From Saccharothrix longispora (GTDB taxonomy: Bacteria; Actinomycetota; Actinomycetes; Mycobacteriales; Pseudonocardiaceae): a stretch of DNA of 64,000 nucleotides. The stretch's first letter is position 1, and each line of letters starts with the position of its first letter. The notes below the pieces were generated by a model. The model had not been told where the DNA came from. It worked only from the letters and a program-made list of their open reading frames with translations, and searched no databases. This document shows, in pieces, positions 59,081-64,000 of this stretch. Location of the stretch: positions 418,655 to 482,654 of the forward strand of contig NZ_NSDM01000004.1 of NCBI RefSeq assembly GCF_030852425.1, given 5' to 3'. The position numbers and the translations under genes were made by a program.

Positions 59081-60222
59081 CGACCACGCTGGGGGACGTG
59101 CTGGGCGCGCTGGAGGCGGCTTACCCGCCCGCGACCGCCGAGTCGTGGGACGCGGTGGGCCTCGTCTGCGGCGACCGCGCCGAACCCGTGACCAGGGCGC
59201 TGTTCTGCGTCGATCCCGTCGAGTCCACTGTGGACGAGGCGTTGGAGGTGGGCGCGCAGCTGCTGGTCGCGCACCACCCGCTGATGCTGCGCGGCGTGAC
59301 CGGCGTCCCGGCCGACGACCCCAAGGGCGCGCTCGTGCACCGGCTCATCCGCGCCGGCGTCGCCCTCTACACCGCGCACACCAACGCCGACGCGGCCAAC
59401 CCCGGCGTGTCCGACGCGCTCGCCCACGCCCTGGGCCTCACCGTGACCGGGCCGCTGACCGCCGCGCCCGCGCGGCCCCTCGACGCGCTCACCACCTACG
59501 TGCCGGTCGACCGCGCGGAGCAGGTGCTCGACGCCCTGCACGCAGCCGGCGCGGGCGCCGCGGGGAACTACCGCGACGCCGCGTGGACCGTCGAGGGCAC
59601 CGGCCGGTTCCGGCCCCTGACCGGCGCGGACCCCGCCGTCGGCGCCGTCGGCCGGCTCGAACGGCTGCCCGAGACGCGCCTGGACGTGGTCCTCGACCGC
59701 CGCCGCCGGGCCGACGTCGTGCGCGCCCTGCGCGCCGCCCACCCGTACGAGGAAGTCGCCTTCACCCTCACCGAGGTCGCCGAGCTGCCCTCCGACACCG
59801 GCATCGGCCGCGTCGGCGAACTGCCCGCCGCCGAACCGCTGGGCGCGTTCGCGCGGCGCGTCGCCGACGCCCTGCCCGCCACCGCCTGGGGCGTCCGCGC
59901 CGCGGGCGACCCGGACCGGCCGATCAGGCGCGTCGCGGTGTGCGGCGGCGCGGGCGACAGCTACCTGTCCGCCGCCACCCGCGCGGGCGTCGACGCCTAC
60001 GTCACGTCCGACCTGCGCCACCACCCCGCCGGCGAGCACCTCGCGGCCGGCGGCCCCGCGCTCGTCGACGTCGCGCACTGGGCCGGCGAGTGGCCGTGGT
60101 GCGGGCAGGCGGCCGACGTGGTGCGCACCGCCCTCGGCGGTACGGTCGAAGTCCTCGTCTCCACCCGCCGGACCGATCCGTGGACCGTCGGTGCGACGAG
60201 CCGAACAGGAGGATCTCTGTGA
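59077..60222 (+). CDS. Nif3-like dinuclear metal-centre protein
   Basis: This 381-residue YbgI/Nif3/DUF34 protein has WDAVGLVCGDRAEPV, the metal ligands LLVAHHPLMLRGV (HHP) and YTAHTNADAANPGVSDALA (H, D), and C-terminal DVAHWAGEW. The central insertion has AAHPYEEVAF. The family binds two metals and has been proposed as a GTP cyclohydrolase-like or metal-insertion protein; the function is not settled. The GTG start overlaps cobC, and the stop overlaps the zinc-ribbon gene. Confidence 0.88.
   Translation: MTTTLGDVLGALEAAYPPATAESWDAVGLVCGDRAEPVTRALFCVDPVESTVDEALEVGAQLLVAHHPLMLRGVTGVPADDPKGALVHRLIRAGVALYTAHTNADAANPGVSDALAHALGLTVTGPLTAAPARPLDALTTYVPVDRAEQVLDALHAAGAGAAGNYRDAAWTVEGTGRFRPLTGADPAVGAVGRLERLPETRLDVVLDRRRRADVVRALRAAHPYEEVAFTLTEVAELPSDTGIGRVGELPAAEPLGAFARRVADALPATAWGVRAAGDPDRPIRRVAVCGGAGDSYLSAATRAGVDAYVTSDLRHHPAGEHLAAGGPALVDVAHWAGEWPWCGQAADVVRTALGGTVEVLVSTRRTDPWTVGATSRTGGSL
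59224..59234 (+). repeat. 11-mer TCCACTGTGGA, copy 2 (inside nif3-like gene)
   Basis: Identical to the copies at 26017 and 62778, but in another reading frame (tcc-act-gtg-gac). Conservation is therefore at DNA level. Confidence 0.7.
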
Positions 60223-60956
60223 AAGCCGATCCCGCCGTGCAGCGCAGGCTGCTCGACCTGGCGCAGGTCGACGCGGAACTGGCGCGCGTCACCCACCGCC
60301 GCCGCACGCTGCCCGAGATCGCCGAGATCGCCGAAGCGGAGAAGCAGCTCCGCGCCAAGCAGGACGCAGTGACCACGATCGGGACGAGCCTCGGCGACCT
60401 GAACCGCGAGGTCAAGCGCCAGGAGACCGAGATCGACCAGGTCCGCGCCCGCGAGGAGCGCGACCGCAAGCTCCTCGCCGGCGGCTCGGTCGGCGCCAAG
60501 CAGCTCACCGACCTGGAGCACGAGCTGGCGACCCTCAACCGCCGCCGCGGCGCGCTGGAGGACGACCTGCTGGAGCTGATGGAGCGCCGCGAGGCCGTCG
60601 AGGCGGACAGCCGGCACGCCCAGGTGGAGCTGGACAAGGCGCAGGAGGCGCTGTCCGACGCGGCCCGCCGCCGGGACGGCGCGCTCGCCGACCTGGAGTC
60701 CACCGAGGCCAAGCGCACCGCCGAGCGCACCAAGGTCTCCGCCGGGTTCCCGGAACCGCTGCTCGCCCTCTACGACCGCGTGCGCGCCCACAAGGGCATC
60801 GGCGCCGCGCTGCTCCAGTCCCGCCGCTGCGGCGCGTGCCGCATCGAGCTGGACCGCAGCGCGATGTCCCGCGTCAAGGAGGCCGCGGCCGACGAGGTCG
60901 TGCAGTGCGAGGAGTGCGACGCGATCATGGTCCGCACCGGGGAATCCGGTCTGTGA
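60219..60956 (+). CDS. zinc-ribbon coiled-coil protein (DUF164/CT398-like)
   Basis: This 245-residue protein has a long antiparallel coiled coil (about residues 5-170, heptad-rich, with VTTIGTSLGDLNREVKRQETEIDQV). A C-terminal zinc ribbon follows: CGACRIELDR, then VVQCEECDAIMVR (C-x2-C twice, about 204-235). It matches the Rv2229c-like DUF164 family, conserved between Nif3 and RNase H genes. The function is unknown; nucleic-acid binding or tethering is plausible. AGGAGG precedes the GTG start. The stop overlaps the next start (GTGA). Confidence 0.88.
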   Translation: MKADPAVQRRLLDLAQVDAELARVTHRRRTLPEIAEIAEAEKQLRAKQDAVTTIGTSLGDLNREVKRQETEIDQVRAREERDRKLLAGGSVGAKQLTDLEHELATLNRRRGALEDDLLELMERREAVEADSRHAQVELDKAQEALSDAARRRDGALADLESTEAKRTAERTKVSAGFPEPLLALYDRVRAHKGIGAALLQSRRCGACRIELDRSAMSRVKEAAADEVVQCEECDAIMVRTGESGL

Positions 60957-62053
60957 AGGTCCTCGTCGAGGCCGACGGCGGGTCGCGGGGCAACCCGGGG
61001 CCCGCCGGGTACGGGGCCGTCGTGCGCTCCGCGTCCGGCGAGGTCCTGGCGGAGCGGTCCGCCGGGATCGGCGTGGCCACCAACAACGTCGCCGAGTACC
61101 GGGGCCTGCTCGCGGGCCTGCGCGCGGCGGCCGAGGTGGGCGCGGCCGAGGTCGACGTGCGGATGGACTCGAAGCTCGTGGTCGAGCAGATGTCCGGCCG
61201 CTGGAAGGTCAAGCACCCGTCCATGCAGCCGCTCGTCGCGGAGGCGCGCGAGGTGGTGCGGGCGTTCGACCGGGTGACGTACACGTGGATCCCGCGCGAG
61301 CGCAACAAGCACGCCGACCGGCTGGCCAACGAGGCCATGGACGAGCAGGCGGGTGTGCGCCGACCGGACACCGCGCCGGCTCCCGTCGAGGACCCGGTCA
61401 CCGAGCAGGCCCCGCCGTCGTCGTGGACCGGCGCGGTCGGCGAACCCACCCGCCTGTACCTGCTGCGGCACGGGCAGACCGCGCTGTCGGTGGACCGCCG
61501 CTACTCCGGGCGCGGCAACCCGCCGCTGACCGAGGTCGGTCGCGGGCAGGCGGAGGCGGCGGCCCGGCGGTTGGCGAAGGTCGGGGGCGTCGACGTCGTC
61601 GTGTCCTCGCCGCTGGGGCGCGCCGCGGAGACCGCGCGCGCCGTGGCGTCCGAGACCGGCGTCGAGCCGACCACCCACGACGGCCTGATCGAGACCGACT
61701 TCGGCGCGTGGGAGGGCCTGACGTTCACCGAGGCCGCCGAGCGCGACCCCGGCCTGCACCGGCGGTGGCTGGCCGACCCGTCCGTGCCCGCGCCCGGAGG
61801 TGAGAGCTTCGACCAGGTGCACCGGCGGGTGCGGCGCGCGCTGACCGACGTGATCGCCGCGCACGGCGGCGCGAACGTCGTGCTGGTCAGCCACGTCACC
61901 CCCATCAAGTCGCTGCTGCGGATGGGGCTCGACGTGGGGCCGTCCCTGCTGTTCCGGCTGCACCTGGACCTCGCGTCGCTGTCGGTCGTCGAGTTCTACC
62001 CGGACGGCCACGCCTCCGTGCGGTTGGTCAACGACACCTCGCACCTGGGGTAG
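60953..62053 (+). CDS. bifunctional RNase H / alpha-ribazole (acid) phosphatase
   Basis: This 366-residue fusion has residues 1-135 as RNase HI (EADGGSRGNPGPAGYGAVV with the catalytic Asp, NNVAEYRGLLAGL with Glu, VDVRMDSKLVVEQM with Asp, RERNKHADRLANEAM with Asp). A linker of about 30 residues follows, then a histidine phosphatase (LYLLRHGQTALSVDRRYSG, about 166-184; VVSSPLGRAAETA; LVSHVTPIKSLL). It removes RNA from RNA-DNA hybrids and dephosphorylates alpha-ribazole phosphate for B12, as known for Rv2228c-like proteins. It is the last protein gene of the block before rnpB. Confidence 0.93.
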   Translation: MKVLVEADGGSRGNPGPAGYGAVVRSASGEVLAERSAGIGVATNNVAEYRGLLAGLRAAAEVGAAEVDVRMDSKLVVEQMSGRWKVKHPSMQPLVAEAREVVRAFDRVTYTWIPRERNKHADRLANEAMDEQAGVRRPDTAPAPVEDPVTEQAPPSSWTGAVGEPTRLYLLRHGQTALSVDRRYSGRGNPPLTEVGRGQAEAAARRLAKVGGVDVVVSSPLGRAAETARAVASETGVEPTTHDGLIETDFGAWEGLTFTEAAERDPGLHRRWLADPSVPAPGGESFDQVHRRVRRALTDVIAAHGGANVVLVSHVTPIKSLLRMGLDVGPSLLFRLHLDLASLSVVEFYPDGHASVRLVNDTSHLG

Positions 62054-62172
62054 CCGCGCGCCGGCCGGCCGCAACCGGGCGCGCCCGCGCCGGTGCCCCC
62101 TCGACGGCGCGCGTGAACCGGTCCACCGCGTCGTCGACGGCCGCCTCGTTCCACGGCCCGGGGCCGGTCGGT

Positions 62173-62178
62173 TATCCT
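62173..62178 (+). promoter_or_regulatory. -10 hexamer of rnpB
   Basis: TATCCT lies ten bases before the predicted 5' end of the RNase P RNA. A weak -35 candidate lies around 62150, with TCGTTCC. Confidence 0.55.
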
Positions 62179-62182
62179 GGGC

Positions 62183-62592
62183 GCGCGGATGAGTCGGCAG
62201 GGCGGTCGCGTCGACAGATGAACGTCTGTCGCCGAGGAAAGTCCGGACTCCACAGGGCAGGGTGGTTGTCAACGGCAACCAGGGGCGACCCTCGGGACAG
62301 TGCCACAGAGAACAGACCGCCCCGGCGCGAGCCGGGGTAAGGGTGAAACGGTGGTGTAAGAGACCACCAGCGCCCCCGGTGACGGGGGCGGCTAGGTAAA
62401 CCCCACCCGGAGCAAGGCCAAGAGGGTGCCCCAGGGCACCTGCGCAGGCGTTCGAGGGCTGCCCGCCCGATGCCTGCGGGTAGGCCGCACGAGCCTGTCG
62501 GCGACGGCAGGCCGAGATGGATGGCCGCCGAACGGGACCGCCGCGAGGCGCCCGGGAACAGAATCCGGCTTACATGCCGACTCATCCGCGCC
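62183..62592 (+). ncRNA. rnpB: RNase P RNA, bacterial class A
   Basis: This is the catalytic RNA of tRNA 5' processing, about 410 nucleotides. The terminal helix P1 is formed by GCGCGGATGAGTCGGC (62183-62198) and its exact complement (62576-62591). The universally conserved 5' core GAGGAAAGTCCGGACTCCAC is at 62234-62253. The conserved 3' core ACAGAATCCGGCTTA is near 62558-62572. GGTGAAACGGTGGTGTAAGAG and AGGTAAACCCCACCCG match the middle of actinobacterial rnpB. It follows the RNase H/CobC gene. The 3' end is set by the P1 arm. Confidence 0.97.
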
Positions 62593-62972
62593 CGACCGGG
62601 CAGTGCCCCCGGGGGGCGGTCCGCAGACGTCGCTCCGCCGGCGTCGCGTCGCAGCCGCCCCGCCCGGAGGGTTCCCCGCTGTCGATCCCCTCGGCGGGCG
62701 CCGGCGACCCCGACCGCTGCGGACCGCCGAACCGGGCCGGCCGCCGATGTGCGGTCACCGGGCTCGGCACCGGCCGGTCCACTGTGGAGCGACGCAGATC
62801 GGCGCGTCCCGCGGGCGCACTCGTCCGCCCACCTGTCACCTGTGCGCCGACGGCGTTACAGGAGTGGCTCCGTTCGAGTGGACCTCCGGGTCGTCCGGTA
62901 TCAACCCCCGCCCCCGGGAGTCCTCCTCACGCGCCGCGGGCCCTGCCCCGTCGGCGCAGAAGGAGGAAACGC
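62593..62972 (+). other. intergenic region after rnpB
   Basis: This 380-base stretch has no convincing gene. It carries one copy of the 11-mer TCCACTGTGGA (62778-62788), GC-rich potential hairpins just after rnpB (around gggcagtgcccccggggg), and AAGGAGG (62960-62966) as the ribosome site of the next gene. A promoter for that gene should lie here, but I cannot place it. Confidence 0.5.
62778..62788 (+). repeat. 11-mer TCCACTGTGGA, copy 3 (non-coding, after rnpB)
   Basis: Identical to the coding copies at 26017 and 59224, in the same orientation on the plus strand, in a non-coding region. Confidence 0.7.
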
Positions 62973-64000
62973 ATGTCCACCACCAGACGACGGGGAGCGA
63001 CGGTGCTCGCCCTGTCCGGGTTGCTGGGTGCGACGGCGCTGACCGGTGCCGCGGCGGGCACCGCGTCCGCCGCCGACGAACTGCCCGTGTACGCGGTCCG
63101 CTCCGAAGGGCTGAGCCAGGAGCAGGCGGCGGCGTTGCAGCGGGCGTTCGGCCTCACGACCGTCGAGCGCACGCCCGAGGGCGTCGTCACCTTCACCGAC
63201 GAGGACCGCCACCTGCGCGTCCCCGGCATCGACCGCGGCGCGGGCCGACCCGACGAGAGCGGCCAGGCGACGAACCAGACCCAGCTCGACCTCACGGGCA
63301 TCCGGGGGCTCAGGGCCGTTCCCCCCGCCGACGCCGCCAAGCGCGTCGGCGAGACCCTGCGAGGGGTCGGGCTGCTGCCCGCCGAGGCAGTGGCGAGCGC
63401 GTCGCACACGACCCTCGACATCACCGACGCCAACGGCAACCCGGTGGTCAGCGCTCCGCTCGACACCACCGTGGCCTACGCCTTCACGCTCGGCGGCGTG
63501 CCGCTGGAGGGCCCCGGCTCGAAGGTCCGCGTCTCCCTCGACGGCACGGGCGCCGTCACGCAGCTCACCTACGCCGCCCGCACCGTCACCGCCGACGGAG
63601 CCAAGCCCGTGCTGCCCCTCGACGACGGCCGCAAGAAGTGCGCCGACGCCCTGGCCGGCACCCCGCTCGGCTCGGTCGGCTACGCCTACCCGTCCGGCCC
63701 GCTCGGCGCGGGCACCACGCGCCTGGAGCCGTTCTTCCGCTGCCAGGGCGCCGACTCCGGCGAGTCCGCGCCGGTGCTCTACCTGCCGGCCGTCGTCGGC
63801 AGCACCGACCCGGCCCCGGACCCGACCGTGCCGCCCCGCCAGCGCGCCGCGGGTGACGCGGGCGTCGCGGGCGACGTGGGCGCGCAGTGGACCACCCGGG
63901 TCGACGTCGGCAGCTCCGGCACCGGGACCTGCCAGTCCCTGTCCGGCGTCCCGGCGGACGTCACCGGCTTCAACACCCGCTTCACCGGCGCGGGCGTCCC
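62973..64000 (+). CDS. secreted protein of unknown function, truncated by window end
   Basis: The frame is open for 342 codons to the edge. A signal peptide is clear: STTRRRGATVLALSGLLGATALTGAAAGTASA, with cleavage after ASA (about residue 33). The mature part has ELPVYAVRSEGLSQEQAAALQRAFGL, a propeptide-like beta region and a second part with Cys residues (KKCADAL, FFRCQGAD, GTCQSLSG) that may form disulfides. The family is not recognised with confidence. The start resembles that of large exported proteins of the DUF6345 kind, but no catalytic motif is seen before the edge. AAGGAGG lies six bases before ATG 62973. Confidence 0.7.
   Translation, partial: MSTTRRRGATVLALSGLLGATALTGAAAGTASAADELPVYAVRSEGLSQEQAAALQRAFGLTTVERTPEGVVTFTDEDRHLRVPGIDRGAGRPDESGQATNQTQLDLTGIRGLRAVPPADAAKRVGETLRGVGLLPAEAVASASHTTLDITDANGNPVVSAPLDTTVAYAFTLGGVPLEGPGSKVRVSLDGTGAVTQLTYAARTVTADGAKPVLPLDDGRKKCADALAGTPLGSVGYAYPSGPLGAGTTRLEPFFRCQGADSGESAPVLYLPAVVGSTDPAPDPTVPPRQRAAGDAGVAGDVGAQWTTRVDVGSSGTGTCQSLSGVPADVTGFNTRFTGAGV

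Overview
The window is very GC-rich (roughly 70% or more by eye), uses many GTG starts and has many stop/start overlaps (ATGA, GTGA). It comes from a high-GC actinomycete. Gene content and order suggest the Pseudonocardiaceae, near Saccharothrix, Actinosynnema or Lentzea; that placement is inference. There are no tRNAs, rRNAs, CRISPR arrays, transposases or phage genes. This is chromosomal backbone with inserted accessory blocks.

Layout. (a) 97-11439 and 23265-34000 match, from recall, the M. tuberculosis block Rv3211 down to Rv3200c. It runs: RhlE-type RNA helicase, ferritin-like protein, DUF3107, TetR, alpha/beta hydrolase, DUF3152 protease-like protein, MoeZ, TIGR02569 kinase-like protein, ATL alkyltransferase-like protein, the AdnA/AdnB helicase-nuclease, M20 peptidase and TrkA-N potassium channel. 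A TetR/AurF-type di-iron oxygenase/hydrolase module (3210-6141) is inserted near the start. (b) 11514-21212 is a complete assimilatory nitrate/nitrite module: nitrate reductase, its FAD/[2Fe-2S] partner, NarK transporter, NirB, NirD, an NnaR-type HemD-HTH fusion and a CbiX-type sirohydrochlorin chelatase. The transporter, the reductases, siroheme synthesis and the likely regulator are therefore in one place. The three transcription units share a promoter-like element. (c) 34080-43387 holds a two-component system, a small membrane protein behind a LexA-type box, two paralogous zinc metallopeptidases, a DUF2207 protein and an M16 peptidase pair. NudC (43384-44349, Rv3199c-like) resumes the conserved block, and a ROK regulator follows.

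(d) 45743-52418 is a three-gene SMC-like operon of the Wadjet type II families (JetA, JetB, JetC), with no JetD nuclease next to it. (e) 52503-62592 matches the M. tuberculosis block Rv2236c-Rv2228c: CobD, SURF1, LMW phosphatase, CobC, Nif3-like, DUF164 zinc ribbon and RNase H/CobC phosphatase. It adds a fructosamine-kinase gene, a DUF1349 gene and a polyprenyl synthase, and ends with RNase P RNA (rnpB). A secreted protein of unknown function runs off the right edge.

Most notable: the JetD-less Wadjet-like operon; a 140-bp inverted-repeat array at 6141-6280; an over-represented 11-mer TCCACTGTGGA; a shared nitrate-regulon promoter that would make nasA leaderless; a perfect SOS-type box at 36132-36147; and a (PEPDH)n repeat linker in AdnB. 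All homology statements come from reading the proteins, not from database searches.
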